Positions 1 to 6,934 of a DNA stretch of 32,171 nt are shown here, piece by piece. The notes under the pieces were generated by a model. It had not been told where the DNA came from and did no database searches. It saw nothing but the letters and a program-made list of their open reading frames with translations. The DNA lies in contig JAWKPF010000042.1 in assembly GCA_041390825.1 (NCBI GenBank), positions 1 to 32,171 on the forward strand, read 5' to 3'. The position numbers were made by a program, and so were the translations under genes. Within the stretch, counting starts at the first letter, position 1, and every line of letters begins with the position of its first letter. Source of the DNA: Thermomicrobiales bacterium. GTDB taxonomy: Bacteria; Chloroflexota; Chloroflexia; Thermomicrobiales; UBA6265.

Positions 1-267
1 CTCGGCATCACCGAGGACGAGCTTCGCACCGAGCTCGATGGCAGCACCTTCCTCGCGGTTGCGCTTGCGCATGGCAAAACCAACGACGATGTTCGCGCGT
101 TCTTGATTCAGCAGGCGACCGAGCAAATCGACGAGCGCCTGCAGGCGGCCGCGGATGCTGCAGCCAGCGCCGAAGCCGCCGACGAACCGGCCGCGGAGAG
201 CACCACGATCTCCGAAGCCACCGAGGTGCCGGCGGCGCCAGCCCTTACGCCGACGGCCACCACATAA
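1..267 (+). CDS. C-terminal end of a hypothetical protein (5' truncated by window)
   Basis: An open frame runs from base 1 to a TAA at 265-267 and gives 88 residues with no start in the window. It begins LGITEDELRTEL, followed by a helical stretch (TNDDVRAFLIQQATEQIDERL). The tail from about residue 50 is low-complexity and rich in Ala, Glu, Thr and Pro. The 'LGxTxDELRxxL...' pattern is like the short helical repeats seen in many secreted or regulatory proteins of Chloroflexota and Actinobacteria, but no function can be assigned from it. A 13-bp hairpin follows at 299-328, consistent with the end of a transcription unit. The codon pattern is GC-rich like the neighbours, so I take the frame as real. 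Confidence 0.65.
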   Translation, partial: LGITEDELRTELDGSTFLAVALAHGKTNDDVRAFLIQQATEQIDERLQAAADAAASAEAADEPAAESTTISEATEVPAAPALTPTATT

Positions 268-298
268 CGAGGTCTTCCAACCTCTCCTTCCTTCCCGG

Positions 299-328
299 CA
301 TCGGGGTGGCAGCAATGCCACCCCGATG
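299..328 (+). terminator. Hairpin terminator after the partial first gene
   Basis: A perfect 13-bp stem (CATCGGGGTGGCA, loop GCAA, TGCCACCCCGATG) lies 31 nt after the TAA of the first gene. It is followed by GTCCGTTTCTG, which is only weakly T-rich. The position and the GNRA-like loop favour a transcription terminator, though the T tract is poor. Confidence 0.6.
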
Positions 329-340
329 TCCGTTTCTGGC

Positions 341-417
341 TAGTCGTCGGTCGCCAGTTTTCAGTCGTCAGTAAGCCAACCGTACTGACGACTGAAAACT
401 GGCAACTTACGACTGGA
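341..417. repeat. Heptad array in inverted arrangement with a 20-bp hairpin
   Basis: Eleven consecutive 7-nt units can be laid out from 341. The first five have an xAGTxxx or xGGTxxx form and the last five an xACTxxx form, so the array folds on itself. The core is a perfect 20-bp inverted repeat, 354-373 against 383-402, with a 9-nt loop. It ends 14 nt before a putative extended -10 (431) of the CoA-transferase gene. Compare the heptad arrays at 2848, 2910, 13647, 25671 and 26349. Confidence 0.75.
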
Positions 418-436
418 TGCTTCGTGCTGCGATAAT
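407..436 (+). promoter_or_regulatory. Putative extended -10 promoter for the CoA-transferase
   Basis: GATAAT at 431-436 (5 of 6 to TATAAT) is preceded directly by TGC, the extended -10 motif. A weak -35 (TTACGA, 407-412) lies 18 nt upstream at the edge of the heptad array. The predicted leader is about 30 nt. Confidence 0.4.
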
Positions 437-474
437 CCCGGCACGACGAACCGCATGACCCTGGGAACCTGTGC

Positions 475-1659
475 ATGGCATCACCGCCGCTGACCGGAAT
501 TCGCGTTCTCGCGCTGGAACAGGCTGTTGCCGGACCGCTCTGCACCCGGCACCTGGCTGATCTGGGCGCAGACGTTATCAAGATCGAACGGCCCGGCAGT
601 GGCGACTTCGCGCGCGGCTACGACACGACGGTCAACGGCATGTCGTCCTATTTCGTCTGGCTGAACCGCGGGAAGCAATCCCTCACGCTCGATCTCAAGC
701 AACCGGAGGCGCTCGAAATCCTGCGCGCGTTGATCGCGCAGAGCGACGTGCTGGTGCAGAACCTTGGACCCGGCGCAATCGACCGGCTTGGGTTTCCACC
801 GGCCGAGTTGCGCAAGCAATTCCCGCGCCTCGTGATCTGCTCGATCTCCGGCTATGGCTCGAGCGGCCCCTACTTGCACCGCAAAGCGTTCGACCTCCTG
901 CTCCAGGGCGAAACCGGAGTCATTGCCACCACCGGCAACGGCGACGAACTGGCCAAACTCGGCATCTCGGTGGGAGACATCGGCGCCGGGGTTTACGGGG
1001 CGATGGGCATACTTGCCGCGCTCTATGAGCGGCAGGTCACCGGCGAAGGCAAGCTGGTGGAAACCTCGCTTTTCGATGCGCTCGCCGAATTCATGGGCTA
1101 TCCCGCTTACTACACGCTCTATGGCGGCGCGCCGCCCGCCCGCGCCGGGGTTCGCCACGCCACCGTGGTGCCCTATGGCGCCTATGTCTGCGGTGACGGC
1201 AACCCGGTCCTCCTCTCGGTGCAGACCCAAAAGCAATGGAGCGACTTCTGCACCATCGTCTGCGAGCATCCAGAGTGGATCGACGATCCGCGCTTCGATT
1301 CCACCCCGCATCGCCGCGAGAACCGCGCCATCCTGGAACCGCTGATCGAAGCATCGTTCGCTCCCCACGACCGCGCTGAGATCAACCGTCGCCTGGAAGC
1401 GGCTGACATCCCCTTCGGCGATCTGAACACCATTGCGCAGTTCCTGGAGCACCCGCAGCTGTCCGCGCGCGACCGCTGGCGCACCGTCGATTCTCCCGCT
1501 GGACCGCTCCAGGCTCTGCTGCCGCCGTTCTCGCTCGAAGATACCGATTTGGTGATGGGCGACATCCCCGCGGTTGGAGCGCACACAGACGCTATTCTTT
1601 CTTCCATTGGATACAGCAGCGACGAGATCGCCCGCTTGCGGCAAGCGGGCGCCGTCTGA
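475..1659 (+). CDS. CaiB/BaiF family (class III) CoA-transferase
   Basis: The 394-residue protein fits the usual length (about 400) of family III CoA-transferases, which move CoA between carboxylic acids through aspartyl-CoA thioester intermediates. It starts with the family pattern GIRVLALEQAVAGPLCTRHLADLGADVIKIERP (residues 8-40). It contains LNRGKQSLTLDLK (63-75) and ends a core helix with GDIGAG, in which Asp168 matches the catalytic Asp (about 169 in formyl-CoA transferase). The acyl donor and acceptor cannot be read from sequence, so succinyl-CoA, formyl-CoA, carnitine-type or mesaconyl-type activity are all possible. There is no good Shine-Dalgarno before ATG 475, and the start is chosen because the conserved N terminus begins a few residues later. 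The next gene starts 24 nt downstream, so co-transcription is likely. Confidence 0.9.
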   Translation: MASPPLTGIRVLALEQAVAGPLCTRHLADLGADVIKIERPGSGDFARGYDTTVNGMSSYFVWLNRGKQSLTLDLKQPEALEILRALIAQSDVLVQNLGPGAIDRLGFPPAELRKQFPRLVICSISGYGSSGPYLHRKAFDLLLQGETGVIATTGNGDELAKLGISVGDIGAGVYGAMGILAALYERQVTGEGKLVETSLFDALAEFMGYPAYYTLYGGAPPARAGVRHATVVPYGAYVCGDGNPVLLSVQTQKQWSDFCTIVCEHPEWIDDPRFDSTPHRRENRAILEPLIEASFAPHDRAEINRRLEAADIPFGDLNTIAQFLEHPQLSARDRWRTVDSPAGPLQALLPPFSLEDTDLVMGDIPAVGAHTDAILSSIGYSSDEIARLRQAGAV

Positions 1660-1683
1660 TCGAGAACGCGACACGGCAGGCGC

Positions 1684-2835
1684 ATGGACACTGGCATGAC
1701 GAACGAAGATCCATCGCTCGCCACACTCGAGGCAAATCCCGAGCTGGTCCAGGAGATGCTCGAGCCGCGCGGCGGGATTCGCGGCTATCTCGACCAGCTA
1801 AACAAGACACCGGGTAGAAGGGCCAAGATCCAGCGCTACTTCACCATCGCGTGGCTGGCCATCCTCGCAGTCTCGGTCGCCTATGTCCTCTTCCGCGGCC
1901 GAAGCGAGTTGCGGGATACCTGGAAGCAGCTCCAAGACGCCGATCTCACCTGGATCGGGATCGCCATCGTGATCCAGGCGTTCATGCTCATCTTCAGCGG
2001 GCTGACCTACAAAGTCATCCTCAAGCGCCTCGGCTATTCCGTGCCGCTACCGATGATGGTCAACGCGCACATGCAACGCACCACCATCGCGACCGTCACC
2101 CCCGGCGGTGGTCCGGCGTCGGTCTTCATCTTCGCGCGGTTCGTCGCCAAGCGCGGCGTCCCGGCCGAAGACGGGCTGCTCACGATCGCGGTCCGCTCGC
2201 TGGCGGTCACGATCACATTCATCGCGGTGCTCATTCCCGGCGCCGCGATCGACGAGAGCCTGCAGGGCATGATCATCGCGGGTGTCGGGGTGGCGGCGCT
2301 CGTCATCGGCGGCATCGCGCTCTGGCGCGGCAATGCCAACAACTGGGAAACCCCGCTCGCCTGGTCGGAGCGTCTTCCGGGCTGGGCAAAGGGTCGTATC
2401 CAGGGATTCATCACCACGTTCCGGGAGCACGGCCTCAACCCGATCGATCTCGTGCCGGCGATCGTGCTGACCCTGCTGGTGCGCCTGACGGTGGTGCTGG
2501 TGCTCTACGCCTGTCTCGAGGCGCTCGGTGTCCACCCGACATTCCAGACCATGATCCATACGTACTTCGCCACGATCGTGGCGGGCGCCGTAATCCCGCT
2601 CTTCGGCGGGGCGGGCGCGGTGGAAGCCGTTTCCATCCTGACGCTGACCCAGGCCGGCATCTCCGGCGAAGTCGCCATCGGCGCCACCCTGCTGTGGCGC
2701 TTCATCGACCTCTGGATCCCCGTCGGTATCGGATTGCTCCTCCATGCCAAGACCGAGCTCCCCGCGGCCATCGACGAAACGCCCGTGGTCGCCGCCCGCA
2801 TGGTCGAATTCGAGGAACAGGGCCGCTTGCGTTGA
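1684..2835 (+). CDS. Lysylphosphatidylglycerol synthase TM region / UPF0104 (YbhN-like) membrane protein, copy 1
   Basis: This 383-residue integral membrane protein has a soluble N-terminal stretch of about 55 residues, followed by some eight hydrophobic segments. It has the family's features: the 'TYKVILKRLGYSVPLPMMV' loop, HMQRTTIATVTPGGG in the first half, and a GGAGAVEA motif followed by a helix with ATLLWRFIDLWIP near the end. The family is the membrane half of MprF and stand-alone relatives. In MprF it makes or flips lysyl-phosphatidylglycerol. Here the C-terminal aminoacyl-transferase (DUF2156) domain is absent, so a lipid transport or flippase-like role is more likely than synthesis. 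That is inference. An alternative ATG lies 12 nt downstream (1696). A paralogue follows after a repeat-filled gap. Confidence 0.85.
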   Translation: MDTGMTNEDPSLATLEANPELVQEMLEPRGGIRGYLDQLNKTPGRRAKIQRYFTIAWLAILAVSVAYVLFRGRSELRDTWKQLQDADLTWIGIAIVIQAFMLIFSGLTYKVILKRLGYSVPLPMMVNAHMQRTTIATVTPGGGPASVFIFARFVAKRGVPAEDGLLTIAVRSLAVTITFIAVLIPGAAIDESLQGMIIAGVGVAALVIGGIALWRGNANNWETPLAWSERLPGWAKGRIQGFITTFREHGLNPIDLVPAIVLTLLVRLTVVLVLYACLEALGVHPTFQTMIHTYFATIVAGAVIPLFGGAGAVEAVSILTLTQAGISGEVAIGATLLWRFIDLWIPVGIGLLLHAKTELPAAIDETPVVAARMVEFEEQGRLR

Positions 2836-2847
2836 ACGGGCCTCGGA

Positions 2848-2896
2848 GGTCCAGGGTCCAGCGTCCAGAGTCAAGGGTCCAGGGTCCAGGGTCCAG
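2848..2896 (+). repeat. Tandem heptad array, unit GGTCCAG
   Basis: Seven consecutive 7-nt units fill 2848-2896: GGTCCAG twice, CGTCCAG, AGTCAAG, then GGTCCAG three times. The array begins 12 nt after the stop of the first membrane gene and is followed after 13 nt by a second array of different sequence. Confidence 0.85.
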
Positions 2897-2909
2897 GGCA
2901 GCGTGATTC

Positions 2910-2972
2910 TGACAACTGCCAACAGATGACCAACTACTGACAACTGACTACTAACGACCAACGACTAACCTA
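2910..2972 (+). repeat. Heptad array, consensus near TRACNAC, abutting a start codon
   Basis: Nine 7-nt units run from 2910 to 2972, among them TGACAAC (twice), TGCCAAC, CAACTAC, TGACTAC, TAACGAC and CAACGAC. The last unit ends 2 nt before ATG 2975 of the second membrane protein, leaving no Shine-Dalgarno. The array shares its period, but not its sequence, with the GGTCCAG array just upstream. Confidence 0.75.
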
Positions 2973-2974
2973 CG

Positions 2975-4051
2975 ATGCCGAACCCCATCCGCTCCCTCTG
3001 GAACGACTATTCCACCGCTCCGCCGGAATCGAAACGCCGGGTCCAGCGCATCGTCACCATCGTCTGGTTGATCGTCGTGGCCATCCTGGCCGTTTGGGTC
3101 ATGCGCAACCAGCAGGACCAGCTGCGCGATATTCTCGACCGGCTCAAGACCGCCGACCGCACATGGCTTGTGGCGGTCCTGGTCATCGAGATCTTGAGCA
3201 TCTGGTCGGTCGCCTACACCTACAAGCTCACCCTCAACCGCCTGGGCCACGACGCTTCGACCGCCTATCAGTTCGACCTCCATCTGCAGCGCACCGGTGT
3301 GAACTTTGCCGCCCCCTTCGGCGGCGCGGCCACCGCCTACGTCTACGTGGAGCGCATGAAGCAAGCCGGTGTCAACCGGCAGGATGCGTTGCTGGCGCTG
3401 GTCATGCGTACCTTGAGCGTGTACGGAGCCACCGTCGTCGTCGTGGTCCTCACGGCAGCCCTCTCGGGACGCCCCTTGTTCGTGGCGGGCGCGGTCGCAG
3501 CGCTGATCGCCATGATCCTCGGGCTCATTGCGATTGCCCGGCAGGGCCAGGGGGACTGGAAGACCATCATTCGCTGGGCACGGCGATTGCCGCAACACTG
3601 GCAGCGCCAGCTCATCGCGGCCATCGACCAGTTCAAGGACCATCAACTCTCGCCCGCCGACTTTCTCGGCACCGTCGCAACCACGCTGCTCACGCGCGTT
3701 TGCACGCTGGCGATGATCTATGCCTGCGTGCGCGCGGTCGGCTTCGATCCTGATCTCTATGGCATCTTCCTGGCCTACGTCACCTCATTCGTCGCCGCCC
3801 GCATCGTTCCGGTTCTCTACGGCATGGGCGCGGTGGAGGGTTCGCTCACACTCTCATTGCAACGCAGCGGCGTTCCCGCCGATATCGCCATCGGCGCCAC
3901 GCTGCTCTTCCGCTTTTTCGACTTCTTCTTGCCGTCGTTGATCGGACTTGCCCTCTACGCCTGGGCCGAGCGGAAAAGCCCAGCGTTTCAGCGCGAGCCG
4001 ATCGGGGCGATACCCGTATCAGCCCAGCACGAAGAGATCGAGGATTTGTAG
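2975..4051 (+). CDS. Lysylphosphatidylglycerol synthase TM region / UPF0104 membrane protein, copy 2
   Basis: This 358-residue membrane protein is paralogous to the preceding gene: the same topology, HLQRTGVNFAAPFGGA in place of HMQRTTIATVTPGGG, and GMGAVEGSLTLSLQRSGVPADIAIGATLLFRFFDFFLP near the C terminus. It too lacks the DUF2156 catalytic domain. The two copies have clearly diverged, so the duplication is old, and they may act as a pair. No ribosome binding site is visible, because the bases upstream of ATG 2975 are the heptad array. No in-frame start with a better site was found before the first membrane helix, so leaderless or unusual initiation is possible. The gene converges with the stress-type protein on the other strand, with 34 nt between the stops. 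Confidence 0.85.
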   Translation: MPNPIRSLWNDYSTAPPESKRRVQRIVTIVWLIVVAILAVWVMRNQQDQLRDILDRLKTADRTWLVAVLVIEILSIWSVAYTYKLTLNRLGHDASTAYQFDLHLQRTGVNFAAPFGGAATAYVYVERMKQAGVNRQDALLALVMRTLSVYGATVVVVVLTAALSGRPLFVAGAVAALIAMILGLIAIARQGQGDWKTIIRWARRLPQHWQRQLIAAIDQFKDHQLSPADFLGTVATTLLTRVCTLAMIYACVRAVGFDPDLYGIFLAYVTSFVAARIVPVLYGMGAVEGSLTLSLQRSGVPADIAIGATLLFRFFDFFLPSLIGLALYAWAERKSPAFQREPIGAIPVSAQHEEIEDL

Positions 4052-4085
4052 GGAAACGGCAACGTCGATCGAACCCTGATGGAGA

Positions 4086-4466
4086 CTAGATCGACCCGGT
4101 CGTCCACTTGCCAGAAAAATGCAGCGCCGTCTGGCAATGCCCCGCCATGATCTGCCGCACCTTCTGCTGCACATCTGCATTGGCCGCCGGAATCGCGACG
4201 ATCGCCTGTCCGCGCTGGAGCTGTTCCCGCTCCCATTCGAACTCGGAAAGATCATCGCCCATCCCGAGAAAAACACGGTTGATCTGACAACTCAACCCGC
4301 ATTCCGCTGGCGGATGTTTCAGCCGGTGCACCTCGTCTGGACCAACGACATCGATCTCTCCAGAAATTTCGGCGGCCACCAGGTCATCGATCAATGCGCC
4401 TACCTCGGACGGATCGAGCCCGCAGATCAGCTTGTTCTTGCGATCGAGATACATCTTGGTGCTCAT
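4086..4466 (-). CDS. Small general-stress-type protein (YflT/GSP17M-like)
   Basis: The 126-residue soluble protein starts at ATG 4464-4466, with AAGGAG (CTCCTT on the + strand, 4473-4478) 6 nt upstream. This start is much better than the upstream in-frame ATG at 4529. The sequence starts with a short beta strand (KLICGLDPSEVGALIDDLVAA), passes through an Ile/Val stretch with GPDEVHRLKHP, and has EFEWEREQLQRGQAIVAIP. It ends in FSGKWTTGSI. This arrangement of strand, helix, 'Y/WExxLxxGxxxVxVP' and a C-terminal 'FGxWT' resembles small stress proteins common in Chloroflexota and Actinobacteria and related to B. subtilis general stress protein 17M. The biochemical role of that family is not established. 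The gene stands alone, convergent with the second flippase-like gene. Confidence 0.65.
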   Translation of the reverse strand: MSTKMYLDRKNKLICGLDPSEVGALIDDLVAAEISGEIDVVGPDEVHRLKHPPAECGLSCQINRVFLGMGDDLSEFEWEREQLQRGQAIVAIPAANADVQQKVRQIMAGHCQTALHFSGKWTTGSI

Positions 4467-4836
4467 GACACGCTCCTTGGCGTGAACGCCCTCCCTTCGA
4501 CTCTTCGGCATCTCGAAACACGGAAACAAGAGAAGGAAGGTTGCCTGCCCCGCCCGAGCGTCGCTGCCAAGTCCGAGAATCCGACGCCAGGGGGAAAACT
4601 CTGATTCGGAATCCGGGTGATTGCTGAGGGGGGTTAGCCCAGCGTTTCAACGGTGGGACCGCGCGGCGTGACGATGGTCCGTCTCTGGGTCCCCAGTCGG
4701 ATTCCACATGATGTACGTCATTCTCGAGCAGCAGGATCAATCGCAATGCGAGATTTGCACAGAAATATCCGGAACCTGGGAGCATTCCGGGATCCTGTCA
4801 GGTGGGATGGGGGGCAGCGCCTGGCTATCCGACCGG
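4467..4836. other. 370-nt intergenic region, no gene recognised
   Basis: This gap lies upstream of the stress-type gene and downstream of the ABC ATPase, both on the minus strand. Apart from the Shine-Dalgarno at 4473-4478, I find no convincing promoter, terminator, RNA or reading frame. Open frames across it on the plus strand have no family resemblance and no ribosome binding site. Confidence 0.4.
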
Positions 4837-5640
4837 TCAGGTCACCGCGTGGCCGGCGGCGCTCGCTCCAGATGGGGGCGGTTCGACCCGGTAGCCCTTG
4901 GTCACCAGATCGATCAGATCGACGACCGTCGTATCGGCCGTGCGCGCGTCGTAGACGATCTTGCCGCCGCTCAGGAAGTTGATCCGGTCGCAGACTTCGA
5001 ACACCTGGGCGTAGTTGTGGGCGATCAGGATGATCGAAATATCGCCGCGCTTCTTCAGCTCCAGCACCAGATCGAGCACCAATCGGCTTTCGCGCACACC
5101 CAGCGCGGCCAGCGGCTCGTCCATGATCAACACGGTCGGGTTGGAATAGATCGACCGCGCCACGGCAACGCTTTGGCGCTGACCGCCAGAGAGCATCGCG
5201 ACCGTGTTGTCCACATTGGGAACGCGGATCCCAAGATTGCTCAAGTACTCGATGGTGAGCTTGCGCATGGACTTGTTGTCGAGCAGCGGGATGCCGAGAA
5301 TCCGCTTCTTGCGTTCCCGGCCCAGGAACATGTTGTGGTAGACGCTCAAATCGTTGACCAGCGCCAGGTCCTGATAGACGGTCTGGATACCCAGCGCGCG
5401 CGCTTCGATCGGAGAGTTCAGATGGACCGGGGTGCCGTTGAACTTGTAGGTTCCGCTATCTGGTTTGTGGAAACCGCACAGAATCTTGATCAGCGTCGAC
5501 TTGCCCGCGCCGTTGTCTCCCACCAGCCCGAGCACCTCGCCGCGTTCGAGACGCATGCTCACATCGCGCAGAGCGGTGACCGCGCCAAAGCTCTTGCTCA
5601 GATGCTCGACCTCGATAACCGGCGGAATTGGCTCAGCCAT
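4837..5640 (-). CDS. Carbohydrate ABC importer, ATP-binding protein (FrcA/RbsA-like, single domain)
   Basis: This is the ATPase of a type II sugar importer (CUT2 family), which powers uptake of monosaccharides such as ribose, fructose, xylose or inositol. All nucleotide-binding motifs are present: Walker A GDNGAGKST, Q-loop VYQDL, signature LSGGQRQ, Walker B VLIMDEP, D-loop ALGVRES and H-loop IAHN. At 267 residues it is a half-size protein like FrcA, not the fused two-domain RbsA (about 500), so it presumably works as a homodimer. The start at ATG 5640 overlaps the permease stop by one base (TGATG) and has AGAGGA 8 nt upstream. A TTG at 5643 is a less likely alternative. It is the last gene of the operon read from 8014 downwards. 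The C terminus is Ala/Gly/Pro-rich. Confidence 0.9.
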   Translation of the reverse strand: MAEPIPPVIEVEHLSKSFGAVTALRDVSMRLERGEVLGLVGDNGAGKSTLIKILCGFHKPDSGTYKFNGTPVHLNSPIEARALGIQTVYQDLALVNDLSVYHNMFLGRERKKRILGIPLLDNKSMRKLTIEYLSNLGIRVPNVDNTVAMLSGGQRQSVAVARSIYSNPTVLIMDEPLAALGVRESRLVLDLVLELKKRGDISIILIAHNYAQVFEVCDRINFLSGGKIVYDARTADTTVVDLIDLVTKGYRVEPPPSGASAAGHAVT

Positions 5641-6704
5641 CAACGTTTCCTCTTCACTCGCACCGCGTCGAGCTGCACGTTCAGAATCATGGCCGCGAGG
5701 ATCGCCAGGCCGAGATAGATGTTCGATTCCGTGGCCTGGGCGCCGAGCAGCACCAAACCATTGTTCAGACAGGAGATCACGAAAGCGCCAATCAACGCGC
5801 CAATCACTGTGCCGGAACCGCCCATCAACGAGGTGCCGCCGATGACCGCGGCGGCGATCGCGAGCAGGGTTAGCGTGCTGCCGCCGGTATCGGGAGCCGC
5901 GGAGCCAACCACGGTCGCCGTGATCACGCCAGTCAACGCGGCCAACGCGCCACTGATCATGAAGGCGGCGATCTTGATGCGATCGGTGCGCACGCCGATC
6001 TCGCGCGCGGCCAGCAGGTTGCTGCCGGTGGACACGATATGCAGTCCGAATACCGTGCGGGCCAGCACGAGCGTCAGGACCAAGGTAACGATCAGTGTCC
6101 AGATGAATGGCGTAAAGCCGGTGAGCCCATCCCAGGAAAAAAGCGAATCACGGGGACCGTACAGATTCTGGCCGAAGATGTAGTTGAACGGCTGCTTCAC
6201 CGGCATCCGGATGGGCTGACTGTTCGCGTACGAGACCGTGAAGCCAGTCAAGAGAAAGAACGTGCCGAGCGTCGTAATCAACGACGGGATGCGCAGCTTG
6301 GTGGTAATGAACCCATTGAAGAACCCGACGCCGATGCCAATGAGGATTGCGATGGGGGCAGTCAACCAAAGCGACAACTCCCAGTCCTGACTTATCCGAA
6401 TCATCAGATACGGGGCCAGTGCATAGATCGCGCCGACTGACAGATCGATCTCCGCGGTAATCATCACCACGACGATTCCCACGGCGATCATGCCAATCCG
6501 GGCAGTATCGCGCAGCACCACGCTCATCACCGGACTGGTCAGGAAGACACTGTTGTTGAGCTGGATATAGATAATGAGCAGGATCGCGACGGCAGCGATG
6601 CTCGCTTCCCGGTAACGGGCAATGAAATCGATGGCAGGCTCGAACCACCGGCGGCTTTCCGCCGGGGTTTCCTCCTGACGCTCCGATGCGACTCCTTCTG
6701 CCAT
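5640..6704 (-). CDS. Carbohydrate ABC importer, permease (RbsC/FrcC-like)
   Basis: This 354-residue membrane protein of the BPD_transp_2 fold forms the channel of the CUT2 importer. About 30 soluble residues are followed by 8-10 hydrophobic segments. Characteristic stretches are IVVVMITAEIDLSVGAIYAL, FFNGFITTKLRIPSLITTLGTFFLLTGF, and GTSLMGGSGTVIGALIGAFVISCLNNGLVLLG near the C terminus, which is the typical 'GG.SxxGGxGxxxGxxxGAxxxxxxxNGL' signature. It is translationally coupled to the ATPase by the TGATG overlap. It is separated from the upstream binding-protein gene by 230 nt holding a strong hairpin (6890-6917). The sugar is unknown. The nearby transketolase makes a pentose a reasonable guess, not a conclusion. 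Confidence 0.9.
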   Translation of the reverse strand: MAEGVASERQEETPAESRRWFEPAIDFIARYREASIAAVAILLIIYIQLNNSVFLTSPVMSVVLRDTARIGMIAVGIVVVMITAEIDLSVGAIYALAPYLMIRISQDWELSLWLTAPIAILIGIGVGFFNGFITTKLRIPSLITTLGTFFLLTGFTVSYANSQPIRMPVKQPFNYIFGQNLYGPRDSLFSWDGLTGFTPFIWTLIVTLVLTLVLARTVFGLHIVSTGSNLLAAREIGVRTDRIKIAAFMISGALAALTGVITATVVGSAAPDTGGSTLTLLAIAAAVIGGTSLMGGSGTVIGALIGAFVISCLNNGLVLLGAQATESNIYLGLAILAAMILNVQLDAVRVKRKR

Positions 6705-6889
6705 CTTCCCTGCTTCTACTCACCTATCGAACGCCGGTTTCCATCCTTGATGGCACTGAGGAGACGCTCACCTCGCATCTCGACCACAGGTGCTCGCTAC
6801 GCCCGCATCTCGGTCACTTCGCCGTTTGTATGGGGACGCCAGCGACACTGCCGGCGTCCGTGCGTGCCCATCATGTGTTCGAACGCAAC

Positions 6890-6917
6890 GATGGATAGGG
6901 GAAGTCCCCTATCCATC
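6890..6917 (-). terminator. Hairpin between binding-protein and permease genes
   Basis: A perfect 12-bp stem, GATGGATAGGGG and CCCCTATCCATC with loop AAGT, sits 17 nt after the binding-protein stop (6935). On the minus strand no T run follows, so it is more likely an mRNA-stabilising element or partial attenuator than a full terminator. Such hairpins often let the binding protein be made in excess over the membrane parts. Confidence 0.6.
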
Positions 6918-6934
6918 TGTCGATGATGCTGCCG

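Noticed and set aside
2848..2972. Possible CRISPR array
   Set aside because: The units are contiguous 7-mers without spacers or cas genes, unlike 24-40 nt repeats with unique spacers.
4119..4604. Plus-strand frame opposite the stress-type gene
   Set aside because: The minus-strand frame has a strong ribosome binding site and a family-like pattern; this one has neither.
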